The position numbers were made by a program, and so were the translations under genes. From Saccharopolyspora oryzae (GTDB lineage Bacteria > Actinomycetota > Actinomycetes > Mycobacteriales > Pseudonocardiaceae), in contig NZ_JAQGLA010000078.1 in assembly GCF_027853915.1 (NCBI RefSeq), positions 1 through 34,786 on the forward strand: a stretch of 34,786 nucleotides of DNA, read 5' to 3'. Below are positions 23,422 to 31,794 of this stretch, piece after piece. Under the pieces are notes generated by a model. That model was not told the origin of the DNA, ran no database searches, and worked only from the letters and a program-made list of their open reading frames with translations. Each line of letters starts with the position of its first letter. The stretch's first letter is position 1.

Positions 23422-25035
23422 TCAGCGGTTGCGCCAGGAGCTGTCGAGGGCAGCTTCTTGGAGGTCCAGCTCTCGGAGGACCCTCCGGAGGATCTCGTCG
23501 TCGAGGTGGCCCGCGTCCCGTTCGTCGGCCATCGCCGAGCGCTGGACCTCGAGGAGGTCGCGGCGGAGGTTCGAGAAGCCCCGGCTCGCGGTGTCCTCGC
23601 GCTCGTCCGGGGTTCGGCCGACCTGTTCCGCCGCGGCCATGCCCTGGTGCTCCACCAGGGCCTTCATCCGGGTGATCATCCGCTCGTAGCGCTCCGGGTC
23701 GGTGTTCAGGTCCGCCGGGGTCAGCTGATCCAGGTAGCGCAGGGCGGCGTTGGTGGCCGTCACCCGGGCTTCCGCCTCGGCGTGGTCGTCGCGGGCCGCC
23801 TCGTCGGGGTCGATGACGTCGAGCTTGCGGATCAGCCAGGGCAGCGTGGTGCCCTGGACCAGGATGGTGGCGACCGTGATCACCGACGCGATGAACTGGA
23901 TCAGGTCCCGCGCCGGGAACGGATCGCCGGTGCTGGTGGTGAACGGGATCGCGCCCGCCGCGGCGAGGGTGACCACACCGCGCATCCCCGCCCACGACAG
24001 CACCGCCGTGCGCCGCCACCGGCCGCCGGGCCGTTTGCCGGGCGAGAGCAGGTGCGACAGGCCGGGCAGGTAGTTGGAGCTGAACATCCACAGCACCCGG
24101 AAACCGATCGTCGCGGCGAAGATCGCCACCGTGGACAGCAGCAGCGAGCTGATGTCGCGCCCGGAGGCGATCAGCTCGTCGACCACGGTCTTCAGCTGCA
24201 AGCCGATGTAGGCGAACACCAGGCTCTCGAGCAGCAGGTTGATCGAGGCCCAGACGGTGTGCTCCTGCAGGCGACCGGCGGCGCGGGCGCGCGGCTGGTT
24301 GTGGCCGACGTAGAGCCCGGCGGTGATCACCGCGAGCACGCCCGAGCCGTACAGCTCCTCGGCGGTGAGGTAGGCGAGGAACGGCACCAGCACGCCCAGC
24401 ACCGTGGCCACCTGCACGTCCGGGATGCGGGTCCGCGCGGCCTGCGCGAGCACGCCGAACACCAGCCCCAGCCCGACTCCGACCACCACGGCCAGCACGA
24501 ACACCAGCACGCCGTGCGCGAGCGTGGGGGTCGTGCCGACGACGGCGGCGATCGCCATCCGGTAGATCGTCAGGGCGGCGGCGTCGTTGATCAGGCTCTC
24601 GCCGCCGAGGATCGTCATGACGCCGCGCGGCAGCTTCAGCTGGCGGCCGATCGAGGAGGCGGTCACGGCGTCCGGCGGGGCGATCACCGCGCCGAGCACG
24701 ATCGCCGAGGCCAGCGGCAGCTCGGGGATCAGGACGAAGGCCAGCCAGCCGATCAGGAACGACGTGGCGATCACCTGCAGCACGCCGTGGTGCACGATCT
24801 TGCGGATCTGGGCCCGGAAGTTCGTGTAGGAGCTCTCCAGCGCCGCGGCGTAGAGCAGCGGCGGGAGCACGACGGTGAGCAGCAGGTCCGGGTTGATGTT
24901 CAGCTCGGTGGGCACCGGGATCAGCGACACCAGCAGGCCGACCAGCACGAGCAGCAGCGGAGCTGCGATCTCGCGGCTGCGGGCCAGGGCGGTGACGAGC
25001 AGCGCGCCGATCAGCACGAGGAGCAGTTGGACCAC
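23422..25035 (-). CDS. CPA1-family Na+/H+ antiporter
   Basis: This 537-residue protein has about 12 membrane helices over ~1-395, followed by a ~140-residue hydrophilic, helical C-terminal domain. CPA1 features: 'VVLPPLLYAAALESSYTNFRAQ' (helix 2-3), 'VLGAVIAPPDAVTASSIGRQLKLPRGVMTILGGESLINDAAALTIYRMAIA' with the Asp pairs typical of ion binding, and 'LLESLVFAYIGLQLKTVV'. 'AVLSWAGMRGVVTLAAAGAIP' is the conserved late helix. It should exchange Na+ (or K+) for protons in pH and salt homeostasis. Start GTG 25035 has GGAGGT 8 bases upstream. The charged tail may regulate activity. Confidence 0.93.
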   Translation of the reverse strand: MVQLLLVLIGALLVTALARSREIAAPLLLVLVGLLVSLIPVPTELNINPDLLLTVVLPPLLYAAALESSYTNFRAQIRKIVHHGVLQVIATSFLIGWLAFVLIPELPLASAIVLGAVIAPPDAVTASSIGRQLKLPRGVMTILGGESLINDAAALTIYRMAIAAVVGTTPTLAHGVLVFVLAVVVGVGLGLVFGVLAQAARTRIPDVQVATVLGVLVPFLAYLTAEELYGSGVLAVITAGLYVGHNQPRARAAGRLQEHTVWASINLLLESLVFAYIGLQLKTVVDELIASGRDISSLLLSTVAIFAATIGFRVLWMFSSNYLPGLSHLLSPGKRPGGRWRRTAVLSWAGMRGVVTLAAAGAIPFTTSTGDPFPARDLIQFIASVITVATILVQGTTLPWLIRKLDVIDPDEAARDDHAEAEARVTATNAALRYLDQLTPADLNTDPERYERMITRMKALVEHQGMAAAEQVGRTPDEREDTASRGFSNLRRDLLEVQRSAMADERDAGHLDDEILRRVLRELDLQEAALDSSWRNR

Positions 25036-25154
25036 CGGGTGACACCTCCGTCCATCATGGACAGGTTAGGCAGCCGATCCCCCCGCTGGCTCGTCGTTCC
25101 GATCCTGATCACAGCCCTCACCCGTCCAGGTGAACTCCCGGTCGCAGGGAACTG

Positions 25155-25213
25155 CAGTTTCAATTGAAACTGTGATCCGCCGTGGGTGGGTTCCGCAGTT
25201 TCAATTGAAACTG
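25155..25213. repeat. Type A palindrome pair, second locus with the TGATCCGCCGTG spacer
   Basis: Exact copies of CAGTTTCAATTGAAACTG lie at 25155-25172 and 25196-25213 with the same 41-bp period and the spacer TGATCCGCCGTGGGTGGG that follows the first copy at 1246. It lies 62 bases beyond the stop of the glycerophosphodiesterase gene, past its terminator. Confidence 0.95.
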
Positions 25214-25231
25214 CGGATTCGCGGAACCAGG

Positions 25232-25264
25232 ACGGCCCGCCCATCCGGGTGATGAGCGGGCCGT
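25232..25264 (-). terminator. Hairpin terminator after the glycerophosphodiesterase gene
   Basis: ACGGCCCGC (25232-25240) and GCGGGCCGT (25256-25264) pair perfectly over 9 bp with a 15-base loop, 11 bases beyond the stop at 25276. Confidence 0.65.
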
Positions 25265-25275
25265 TGCGGGGTGGG

Positions 25276-26385
25276 TCAGCGACCGGCGTAGTCGTCGCGG
25301 GCCGTGATCGCGATGTCCGGGTGGTCGGAGAAGATCCCGTCGATGCCGGTGTCGAACAGCGCCTTGAAGAAGCCGAAGACGTCGCCGAAGGCCTTCGGGT
25401 CGTCCGAGGACTGGAAGTCCTTCGGCAGGAACTTGTTCTCCGCCCGCACGGTGTAGGGCACGACCTCGAGGCCGGCCGCGTGCGCGTCGGCCACCACCGG
25501 CGTCGGATCGCCCAGGTACCCGTCGTCCTTGACCGGCAGGACGACCTTGGTGTCCGGCCCGATCACGTCCGCGTACCCGGCGATCTCCTTCAGCCCCTCC
25601 GGCTTGACCAGGTCGGCGTAGGTGCGCGGGTCACCGGACTCGATGAAGTCCTGCGGCGCGCCGCTGTTGCTGATCAGCTGGACCAGGTCCACCTGCAGCG
25701 ACTTGTTCAGCTCCTTGAGGTTGCCCACCTCGAAGGACTGCACCGCGACCTTGGCGCCCGGCCGGTTCAGGCCGTTGGTGGTCAGCGCCTGGACCACACC
25801 GGGCTCCAGCGGCAGGCCGAGCTTGGCGAAGTAGCTCGGGTGCTTGGTCTCCGGGGCGACGCCGATGTCCCGGTTCAGCTCGCGGGACAGCCGGGCGCGC
25901 AGGTCCAGGACCTCCTGGAAGGTCGGCACCTCGTAGCGGCCGTCGTAGATGGTGTTGTTCGGCCGCACGTCCGGGATCCGCTCCTTGGCGCGCAGCGTCT
26001 TGAGCTCGGCCAGCGTGAAGTCCTCGGTGAACCAGCCGGTCAGCGACGCGCCGTCGATGACCTTGGTGGTCTTGCGGTCGGCGAACTCGGGGTGGTCGGC
26101 GACGTCGGTGGTGCCGCCGATCTCGTTCTCGTGCCGCGCGACCAGCACGCCGTCCTTGGTCGGCACCAGGTCCGGCTCGATGTAGTCCGCGCCCATCCGG
26201 GCGGCCAGCTCGTAGGAGGCCAGCGTGTGCTCCGGCCGGTAGCCGGAAGCGCCGCGGTGGCCGAACACCGACACCTGCTCGGTGCCGGCAGGTCGGTTCG
26301 GTGCGGCGATGGCCGGTGCGGTGATCAGCCCGAGCGCCGCTGCGCCCGCGACGGACAGCGCCGTCAGGCGTACCCGAATCGTCAA
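25276..26385 (-). CDS. Secreted glycerophosphodiester phosphodiesterase
   Basis: This 369-residue exported enzyme should release glycerol-3-phosphate from phospholipid-derived glycerophosphodiesters. It has a signal peptide ('MTIRVRLTALSVAGAAALGLITAPAIAAP', cleavage ~28). Catalytic features are 'FGHRGASGYRPEHTLASYELAARMGADYIEPDLVPTKDGVLVARHENEI' with His43, Arg44, Glu70, Asp72 and His85. The GDPD-insertion and 'IGVAPETKHPSYF' supply the third metal ligand, and the end is 'GIDGIFSDHPDIAI'. The start appears to be TTG 26385, with GGGAGGG 4 bases upstream and the n-region immediately after. It is divergent from purD. A dyad at 26409-26422 is a possible operator. Confidence 0.93.
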   Translation of the reverse strand: MTIRVRLTALSVAGAAALGLITAPAIAAPNRPAGTEQVSVFGHRGASGYRPEHTLASYELAARMGADYIEPDLVPTKDGVLVARHENEIGGTTDVADHPEFADRKTTKVIDGASLTGWFTEDFTLAELKTLRAKERIPDVRPNNTIYDGRYEVPTFQEVLDLRARLSRELNRDIGVAPETKHPSYFAKLGLPLEPGVVQALTTNGLNRPGAKVAVQSFEVGNLKELNKSLQVDLVQLISNSGAPQDFIESGDPRTYADLVKPEGLKEIAGYADVIGPDTKVVLPVKDDGYLGDPTPVVADAHAAGLEVVPYTVRAENKFLPKDFQSSDDPKAFGDVFGFFKALFDTGIDGIFSDHPDIAITARDDYAGR

Positions 26386-26408
26386 TTTGCCCTCCCGTGT
26401 CTCGCAGC

Positions 26409-26422
26409 GCGTTGATCAACGC
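26409..26422. promoter_or_regulatory. Palindrome in the glycerophosphodiesterase/purD divergent gap
   Basis: GCGTTGATCAACGC is a perfect 14-bp palindrome, flanked by CAG.../...CTG symmetry, 23 bases upstream of the phosphodiesterase TTG. It may be an operator for that gene. It does not resemble the PHO-box direct repeats (GTTCACC) expected for PhoP. Confidence 0.35.
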
Positions 26423-26561
26423 TGCACACTCGGGCAAAACACTGACCGCCGCAATCGACCATTCGCGCAAGGCGGTGCGACATCGGGCCGACCGCCAGGT
26501 GAACGCCGAGTTGGCGGGGGCAGCTCCCGCGTGGCCTGCCGCACGCTCTACGCTGCGGTTC

Positions 26562-27827
26562 GTGCGAATCCTCGTGATCGGTGGTGGCGGCCGGGAGCAC
26601 GCGATCGCCCTGGCGCTGTCCCGCGATCCCTCAGTCACGGCGCTGGCCTGCGCGCCCGGCAACGCCGGTACCGCTGCGCTGGCCGAGAACTACGGCGTAG
26701 ACGTCGCCAAGCCCGCCGAGGTGGTCGAGCTGGCCACCAAGTGGCAGGCCGACCTGGTCGTCTTCGGCCCGGAGACCCCGCTGGTCGCGGGCGCGTCCGA
26801 CGCGGTCCGCGCGGCGGGCATCGCCTGCTTCGGCCCGTCCAAGGCGGCGGCCCGCATCGAGGGCTCGAAGGCCTTCGCCAAGGACGTCATGCTCGCCGCG
26901 GGCGTGCCGACCGCGCACAGCGAGATCGTGGACAACCCCGCCAAGCTGGACGCCGCGCTGACCCACTTCGGCCCGACCTGGGTGGTCAAGGACGACGGGT
27001 TGGCCGCGGGCAAGGGCGTGCTGGTGACCAGCGACTTCGACGCAGCCCGGGCGCACGCGCTCACGCTGCTCGACAGCGGTCACCCGGTGCTGCTGGAGTC
27101 GTTCCTGGACGGCCCGGAGGCCTCGCTGTTCTGCCTGGTCGACGGCACCACGGTCGTCCCGCTGCTGCCCGCGCAGGACTTCAAGCGCGTCGGCGACGGC
27201 GACGCGGGCCCGAACACCGGCGGCATGGGTGCCTACGCGCCGCTGCCGTGGGCGCCGGAGGGCCTGGTCGACGACGTCGTGCGCGACATCGTGCAGCCGA
27301 CCGTGGACGAGCTCGCGCGCCGCGGCACCCCGTTCTCCGGGCTGCTCTACGCCGGTCTCGCGCTGACCTCCAGCGGCCCGCAGGTGATCGAGTTCAACTG
27401 CCGCTTCGGCGACCCGGAGACCCAGGCGGTGCTGTCGCTGCTGCACACGCCGCTGGCCGCGCTGTTCAACGCGGTGGCGACCGGCACGCTCGCCGAGCAG
27501 CCGCCGCTGGAGTGGGAGTCCGGTTCGGCGGTGACCGTCGTGATCGCCGCGGAGGGCTACCCGGGGCGGCCGCGGGTGGACGACGTGATCCAGGGCAGCG
27601 ACGCGCAGGGCGTGCTGCACTCCGGCACCCGGCGTCGCGAGGACGGCGCGGTGCTCTCGGCCGGTGGCCGCGTGCTGTCCGTGGTGGCCACGGGCGAGGA
27701 CTTGGCGGCGGCGCGCGAGGCTGCGTACGAGCGGGTCAACAACGTGCACCTGCCCGGTTCGCACCACCGCACCGACATCGCGCTCCGCGCTGTGCGGGGA
27801 GAGATCACCGTTCCGACTGCCCGATAG
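26562..27827 (+). CDS. purD: Phosphoribosylamine-glycine ligase (GAR synthetase)
   Basis: This 421-residue ATP-grasp enzyme performs the second step of purine synthesis. It begins 'VRILVIGGGGREHAIALALSRDPSVTALACAPGNAGTA', the N-terminal Rossmann-like domain. The ATP-grasp part has 'FGPSKAAARIEGSKAFAKDVMLAAGVPTA', 'WVVKDDGLAAGKGVLV', 'DFKRVGDGDAGPNTGGMGAYAP' and 'VIEFNCRFGDPETQAVL', with metal-binding Glu and Asn. The C-domain closes 'GSHHRTDIALRAVRGEI'. GTG 26562 is preferred to the earlier ATG at 26397 because TACGCT (26549-26554) lies exactly 7 bases upstream, a leaderless promoter. Confidence 0.96.
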   Translation: MRILVIGGGGREHAIALALSRDPSVTALACAPGNAGTAALAENYGVDVAKPAEVVELATKWQADLVVFGPETPLVAGASDAVRAAGIACFGPSKAAARIEGSKAFAKDVMLAAGVPTAHSEIVDNPAKLDAALTHFGPTWVVKDDGLAAGKGVLVTSDFDAARAHALTLLDSGHPVLLESFLDGPEASLFCLVDGTTVVPLLPAQDFKRVGDGDAGPNTGGMGAYAPLPWAPEGLVDDVVRDIVQPTVDELARRGTPFSGLLYAGLALTSSGPQVIEFNCRFGDPETQAVLSLLHTPLAALFNAVATGTLAEQPPLEWESGSAVTVVIAAEGYPGRPRVDDVIQGSDAQGVLHSGTRRREDGAVLSAGGRVLSVVATGEDLAAAREAAYERVNNVHLPGSHHRTDIALRAVRGEITVPTAR

Positions 27828-27841
27828 GGACATTCGGGTCG

Positions 27842-27887
27842 AAACCGCCCGGTGGCGAGGGGAAATCCCGCCACCGGGCGGTTTTTT
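27842..27887 (+). terminator. Canonical Rho-independent terminator after purD
   Basis: AAACCGCCCGGTGGCG (27842-27857) and CGCCACCGGGCGGTTT (27869-27884) form a perfect 16-bp stem with an 11-base loop, ending in six Ts (27882-27887). It is the only terminator in the window with a clear U-tract. Confidence 0.95.
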
Positions 27888-27967
27888 CTGGTGTTCTGAA
27901 CCTCCAGGGGGAACCGGGCCCGCCGTCCCCGCCGTCGAATCGAGCGGGCCGAGCACGAGGAGGGGTC

Positions 27968-28267
27968 GTGGCGAAGGCGGGCTACAACTTGGCGGCGCTG
28001 GAGGACTGCCGCGCGGAGCTGGACGGCAAGGCCGGTCCGGTGGGGGCGGTCGGCGACGGCTTCGAGGGGCAGCACGTCGATGCTGCGATCTTCGGGAAGC
28101 TCGACGCGGCCGGTGATTTCGCCAGCGCGATCATCGAGCTGGACGCCGCGGGCAAGCAGCAGTTCGACGCGGCCGAGCAGCTGCTGCGCAGCGCGAGCGG
28201 CGAGCTCGACTCGGTGCGCACGAGCATGGACGACATCGATCAGGCCAACGCCGACTCGTTTCGCTGA
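27968..28267 (+). CDS. ESX/type VII secretion-type small helical protein
   Basis: This 99-residue protein is predicted to be two long helices with a central turn, the size and style of the EspC/WXG100-like group ('type VII secretion target'): 'YNLAALEDCRAELDGKAGPVGAVGDGFEGQHVDAAIFGKLDAAGDFASAIIELDAAGKQQFDAAEQLLRSASGELDSVRTSMDDIDQANADSFR'. There is no WxG tripeptide and no YxxxD/E secretion tag that I can see. GTG 27968 has GAGGAGG upstream. It ends 12 bases before the WXG100-like/transglycosylase gene, so the two are one operon and the products may pair as a heterodimer. The assignment rests on size, helix pattern and neighbour. Confidence 0.7.
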   Translation: MAKAGYNLAALEDCRAELDGKAGPVGAVGDGFEGQHVDAAIFGKLDAAGDFASAIIELDAAGKQQFDAAEQLLRSASGELDSVRTSMDDIDQANADSFR

Positions 28268-28279
28268 TCTGGGGTTCTG

Positions 28280-29470
28280 ATGGGGATTTCGGGAGAAGTC
28301 GCGAGCAAGCCCGGCGGTGGCCGGCTCGCCGAGCAGCTGCGCAAGATCGAGGACAGCAGGCCGGAGGACATCCGCGCGATCGGCGATCGGTGGCGCGAGG
28401 CGGCGGCGAAGGCCGACGACCACGGCAACGAGCTGGGCAAGGCCGTGAACGGCCTCGACGGCAGGTGGGAAGGCGGTTCCGCGGACGCCTTCATCGGTTA
28501 CATGGGCAAGGTCAACGGCGGCTTCGGCAAGGCCCACGAGGCGTTGCAGGGCTCGGCCGACGCGATGAACGAAGCGGCGGAGGCCGTGCAGTCCGCGAAG
28601 GACCAGGTCAACGCGATCGGCGAGCGGGCGCTGGCCGATGCGCGCCGCGCGGACCAGGCCTACGAGAAGGACGTCGCGAACGCCGAGGACGACGAAGAGG
28701 CCAAGGACGAGGCGGCGAAGCGGCGCGACGAGGCCATCACCAAGGCGATGGAGGAGCACGCCGGGGAGGCCGAGGGCAAGATCGCCGAGGCGAACTCGAA
28801 GCTCAGCGCCGCCCTGGGCAAGCTGCGCAGCGCCGCGGGCGGGCTCGACGGCGTGTTCTCCGCGCTGCCGAAGGCCGGTGTGGCGGAGCCCGCGTCGACC
28901 GAGCAGCAGTCCGCGACACCCGGCGGCGGACAGCACGGATCGCCTGGCGGGACCAGCGGTTCCGGTTCCGGCGGGTCGGGTTCCGGCGGCGCCGGTGGTG
29001 CTGGCGGCGGCGAGTCCGGTGGCGGCGGTGGCGTCCACTCCGGAGGCGGCTCCGGCGGTGGTGGCGGTGGTGGCCTCGGGCCGAGCGGAGGTCCGCCGGC
29101 GGGTCCGCCGCCCGGGAACGTGCAGGAGTGGATCAAGGAAGCGATCAAGATCCTGCAGGCCAACGGCATCCCGGTCACCGAGGACAACATCGACGAGATC
29201 TGGACGATCATCCAGAAGGAGTCCGGCGGCAACCCGAACGCGATCAACGACTGGGACTCCAACGCGGCCAAGGGAACCCCGTCGAAGGGCCTGATGCAGT
29301 GCATCGACCCGACCTTCCAGTCCTACAAGCTGGCGGGCCACGACGACATCTGGAACCCGGTGGACAACATCATCGCGGGCGTCCGCTACACCTTCGACCG
29401 CTACGGCGGCTTCGACGGCCACCCGGGCCTGAAGTCGATGGCGTCCGGCGGCGGGTACCAGGGCTACTGA
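28280..29470 (+). CDS. WXG100-like / lytic transglycosylase (SLT) fusion protein
   Basis: This 396-residue protein has three parts. Residues ~1-195 are helical and WXG100/LXG-like, with the WxG motif at Trp63 ('LDGRWEGGSADAFIGYM') and a long coiled-coil rich in Ala/Glu/Lys. Residues ~205-282 are a low-complexity Gly/Ser/Pro linker. Residues ~285-396 are a transglycosylase SLT domain: 'IDEIWTIIQKESGGNPNAIN' with catalytic Glu314, then 'SKGLMQCIDPTFQSYK' and 'WNPVDNIIAGVRYTFDRYGG'. It should cleave peptidoglycan glycan strands after export by a type VII (ESX) system. There is no classical signal peptide, which fits that route. ATG 28280 is 12 bases after the partner gene. The glycine linker has strongly skewed GGC/GGT codon use. 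Confidence 0.88.
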   Translation: MGISGEVASKPGGGRLAEQLRKIEDSRPEDIRAIGDRWREAAAKADDHGNELGKAVNGLDGRWEGGSADAFIGYMGKVNGGFGKAHEALQGSADAMNEAAEAVQSAKDQVNAIGERALADARRADQAYEKDVANAEDDEEAKDEAAKRRDEAITKAMEEHAGEAEGKIAEANSKLSAALGKLRSAAGGLDGVFSALPKAGVAEPASTEQQSATPGGGQHGSPGGTSGSGSGGSGSGGAGGAGGGESGGGGGVHSGGGSGGGGGGGLGPSGGPPAGPPPGNVQEWIKEAIKILQANGIPVTEDNIDEIWTIIQKESGGNPNAINDWDSNAAKGTPSKGLMQCIDPTFQSYKLAGHDDIWNPVDNIIAGVRYTFDRYGGFDGHPGLKSMASGGGYQGY

Positions 29471-29493
29471 CGATCTTCCCTAGGGTGGCGCGC

Positions 29494-29676
29494 ATGGCTG
29501 AACGTTTCGTCCGACGCCGTCGGGGGTCCTGGATCGGCGGGGTGTGCGCGGGCATCGCGGACCGGTTGGGGCTGCCGCGGATCCTGGTGCGCCTGCTGTT
29601 CGTGCTGGCCAACGGGGCTGGGCTGGTCGTCTACCTGCTGCTCTGGACGTTCACGAAGGTCGAACCCAAGAAGTAG
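29494..29676 (+). CDS. PspC-domain small membrane protein
   Basis: This 60-residue protein is a PspC domain alone: 'RRRRGSWIGGVCAGIADRLGLPRILVRLLFVLANGAGLVVYLLLWTFTKVEPKK'. 'GGVCAGIA' and the hydrophobic 'LVRLLFVL...LVVYLLLW' helix are the family hallmarks. PspC proteins sense or respond to membrane stress, and small stand-alone versions are common in actinobacteria. ATG 29494 is exactly 7 bases after TAGGGT (29481-29486), so it is probably leaderless. It follows the SLT gene by 23 bases but likely has its own promoter. Confidence 0.9.
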   Translation: MAERFVRRRRGSWIGGVCAGIADRLGLPRILVRLLFVLANGAGLVVYLLLWTFTKVEPKK

Positions 29677-29702
29677 CCCGACGATCTGGCAGGCTGGCGG
29701 GC

Positions 29703-30875
29703 ATGGTGACGACGGACGCGCTCGCCGCAGCCCCACGCGCGAACATCCCCCCGTTCCAGGTGATGGAGGTGCTGACCGCCGCTGCGGCGCGGCAGCGCAC
29801 CCACGGTGATGTCCTCTCGCTGGCCGCCGGCCAGCCGTCGACCCCCGCGCCGGAGGCGGTCCGAGAAGCCGCCGCGGCGGCGCTCACCGCCGATCCGCTC
29901 GGCTACACCGAGCAGGTCGGCCTGCTCGCGCTGCGCGAAGCGATCGTCGGGCACTACGACCGGACGTACGGGCTGCCGGTGCAGGCCGACGACGTCGTTG
30001 TGACCACCGGCGCGTCCGGCGCGTTCCTGCTCGCGTTCCTCGCGGCTTTCGACGCCGGGGACCGGGTCGCGCTGGCCCGCCCCGGATACCCGGCGTACCG
30101 CAATATCCTGTCCGCGCTGGGCTGCGAGGTCGTGGAGCTGCCGTGCGACGAGACGACCCGCTTCCAGCCCACCGTCGCCATGCTGGAGGAGCTCGACGAG
30201 CCGGTGCGCGGGCTGATCGTGGCGAGCCCGGCGAACCCGACCGGCACCGTGCTCTCCGACGCCGAACTGGCCGAACTCGCCTCCTGGTGCGATGCCAACG
30301 GCGTGCAGCTGATCAGCGACGAGATCTACCACGGGCTGAGCTACGGCGACCCGCTGCACTCGGCGTGGGAGACCTCCCGCGAGGCGGTCGTGGTCAACTC
30401 CTTCTCCAAGTACTGGTCGATGACGGGCTGGCGGCTGGGCTGGATGCTGGTGCCGCCGCGGTTGCGCCGCGCGGTCGACGCCTTGACCGGCAACTTCACC
30501 CTCTGCCCGCCCGCGCTGTCCCAGCACGCCGCGGTGGCGGCCTTCTCCCCGGAGGCCTACGAGGAGGCCGCCGGGCACGTCGAGAGCTACCGGAAGAACC
30601 GCGAGCTGCTGCTGGACGGCCTCGCCTCGCTCGGCATCACGAAGGTCGCCCCCGCCGACGGCGCGTTCTACGCGTGGGCCGACATCGGCCACTTCACCGA
30701 CGACACGTCCGCGTTCTGCCGGCGCCTGCTGGACGAGACCGGGGTGGCGGTGGTGCCGGGCGCGGACTTCGACCCGGAGCTGGGCGGCCGCTACGTGCGG
30801 ATGTCCTTCGCGGGCAGCGCGGACGACATCGCGGAGGCCGTCGAGCGCCTGAAGGCCTGGCTGCCGCGACCCTGA
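29703..30875 (+). CDS. Class I/II PLP-dependent aminotransferase
   Basis: This 390-residue fold-type I aminotransferase has 'SLAAGQPSTPAPEAVREAAAAAL', 'GYTEQVGLLALREAI', the cofactor-ring loop 'VVVTTGASGAFLLAFLAAF', 'ARPGYPAYRNIL', 'IVASPANPTGTVLSDAEL', 'LISDEIYHGLSY', and Schiff-base Lys236 in 'VNSFSKYWSMTGWRLGWM', ending 'RYVRMSFAGS'. It is aspartate-aminotransferase-like; substrates cannot be specified. The ATG at 29703 lies 7 bases after CAGGCT (29690-29695) and has no strong Shine-Dalgarno, so a leaderless start is likely. Confidence 0.92.
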   Translation: MVTTDALAAAPRANIPPFQVMEVLTAAAARQRTHGDVLSLAAGQPSTPAPEAVREAAAAALTADPLGYTEQVGLLALREAIVGHYDRTYGLPVQADDVVVTTGASGAFLLAFLAAFDAGDRVALARPGYPAYRNILSALGCEVVELPCDETTRFQPTVAMLEELDEPVRGLIVASPANPTGTVLSDAELAELASWCDANGVQLISDEIYHGLSYGDPLHSAWETSREAVVVNSFSKYWSMTGWRLGWMLVPPRLRRAVDALTGNFTLCPPALSQHAAVAAFSPEAYEEAAGHVESYRKNRELLLDGLASLGITKVAPADGAFYAWADIGHFTDDTSAFCRRLLDETGVAVVPGADFDPELGGRYVRMSFAGSADDIAEAVERLKAWLPRP

Positions 30876-30971
30876 GTTTTCCCTGGTATCCGCGTCAGGT
30901 GGGACTAATCGGGCACTCCATCTGGCAGGCTTGTGGTGACGGGTTGCCGCGGTCGAGCTGAGGTGCTTGCG

Positions 30972-31136
30972 ATGTTGTGGAAGGTGATCGGCGGACTGCT
31001 GGTCCTGTGGTTGGTGATTTCGGTCGCTGGTGTCGTCATCAAGGGCCTGTTCTGGCTCGCGGTGATCGGCGGCATCCTGTTCGTCGCGACCGCCGCGCTC
31101 GGCTGGGCCCGGGACCGCAAGCAGATCAAGCCGTAG
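30972..31136 (+). CDS. Small two-helix membrane protein (54 aa)
   Basis: The 54-residue product 'MLWKVIGGLLVLWLVISVAGVVIKGLFWLAVIGGILFVATAALGWARDRKQIKP' is almost entirely two membrane helices (~4-22 and ~26-45) and a basic C-tail. The function is unknown; similar short proteins are widespread in actinobacteria. The ATG at 30972 has AGGTG 6 bases upstream. An earlier GTG (30933) lacks a ribosome site. Followed by a perfect hairpin. Confidence 0.7.
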   Translation: MLWKVIGGLLVLWLVISVAGVVIKGLFWLAVIGGILFVATAALGWARDRKQIKP

Positions 31137-31143
31137 CTGACGC

Positions 31144-31174
31144 GAGGGGCACCTCCGACCGGGAGGTGCCCCTC
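31144..31174. terminator. Bidirectional hairpin between the small membrane gene and HAD gene
   Basis: GAGGGGCACCTCC (31144-31156) and GGAGGTGCCCCTC (31162-31174) form a perfect 13-bp stem with a 5-base loop between two convergent stops. Confidence 0.9.
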
Positions 31175-31181
31175 CAGCACG

Positions 31182-31781
31182 TCAGACGAGGATTTCGCGG
31201 GCCTGCAGGAGCGTGCGCGCCGCTGCGGGCCCGGGCCAGAGCTCAGCGGACAGCCCGGCTTCGCGGGCGCCGTCGATGTTCTCCTGGCGGTCGTCGAAGA
31301 ACAGGCATTCCGCCGGCCGGGCGTCGATGGTCTCCAGCAGCGCGCGGTAGATGCGGGCGTCCGGTTTGGCCAGATTCAGGTCGCCGGAGAAGACCAGGTG
31401 CTTGAACAGCCGCGCCCAGTCCGCGTGCTCCGCTGCGCGGCCGAACGACGACGGCGCGTTGGAGAGCAGGGCCATCGTGACGCCCTGCCGGTGCAGGTCC
31501 TCCAGCAGCTGCACCGCCGCCGGGTCGGTCTCGTACCAGCCCGCGACGTCGGCCCGGGTCAGGCGCGCGGACAGGGCTCGGTCCACCTCGCGGTCGAGCC
31601 GGGCGCCCACCGCCCGCCAGTAGTCCAGGTCCGGGCAGCCCCAGTCGTAGGCCTTGCGCTCGGCGAAGTACGCCGCCTCGAACTCCTCGGGATCCGCGCC
31701 GCACATCGCCGCGAGCTCGGGCAGCGCCGCCGTCCGGCGGCTGATCACCTCGCCGTAGTCGAAGACGACCCAACGCACCAC
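31182..31781 (-). CDS. HAD-superfamily hydrolase (YihX/HAD-IA-like)
   Basis: This 199-residue haloacid-dehalogenase-fold hydrolase has motif I 'VVFDYGEV' (Asp8). The second Asp of the usual DxD is Gly, as in the YihX and epoxide-hydrolase N-terminal subgroups. Motif II is 'MALLSNAPSSF', motif III the Lys in 'LNLAKPDARIYRALLE', motif IV 'CLFFDDRQENIDGAREAG'. A helical cap lies between I and II ('AAYFAERKAYDWGCPDLDYWRAVGARL'). Substrate probably a phosphate ester or halo-acid, unknown. GTG 31781 is used since AGGAGG ends 5 bases upstream; GTG 31787 is inside it and 31778 is a further option. It is 13 bases downstream of the threonine aldolase gene. Confidence 0.88.
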   Translation of the reverse strand: MVRWVVFDYGEVISRRTAALPELAAMCGADPEEFEAAYFAERKAYDWGCPDLDYWRAVGARLDREVDRALSARLTRADVAGWYETDPAAVQLLEDLHRQGVTMALLSNAPSSFGRAAEHADWARLFKHLVFSGDLNLAKPDARIYRALLETIDARPAECLFFDDRQENIDGAREAGLSAELWPGPAAARTLLQAREILV

Positions 31782-31794
31782 GGGCACCTCCTGG

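Noticed and set aside
27842..27887. Riboswitch or RNA element after purD
   Set aside because: A 16-bp perfect stem with six Ts fully explains it as a Rho-independent terminator.
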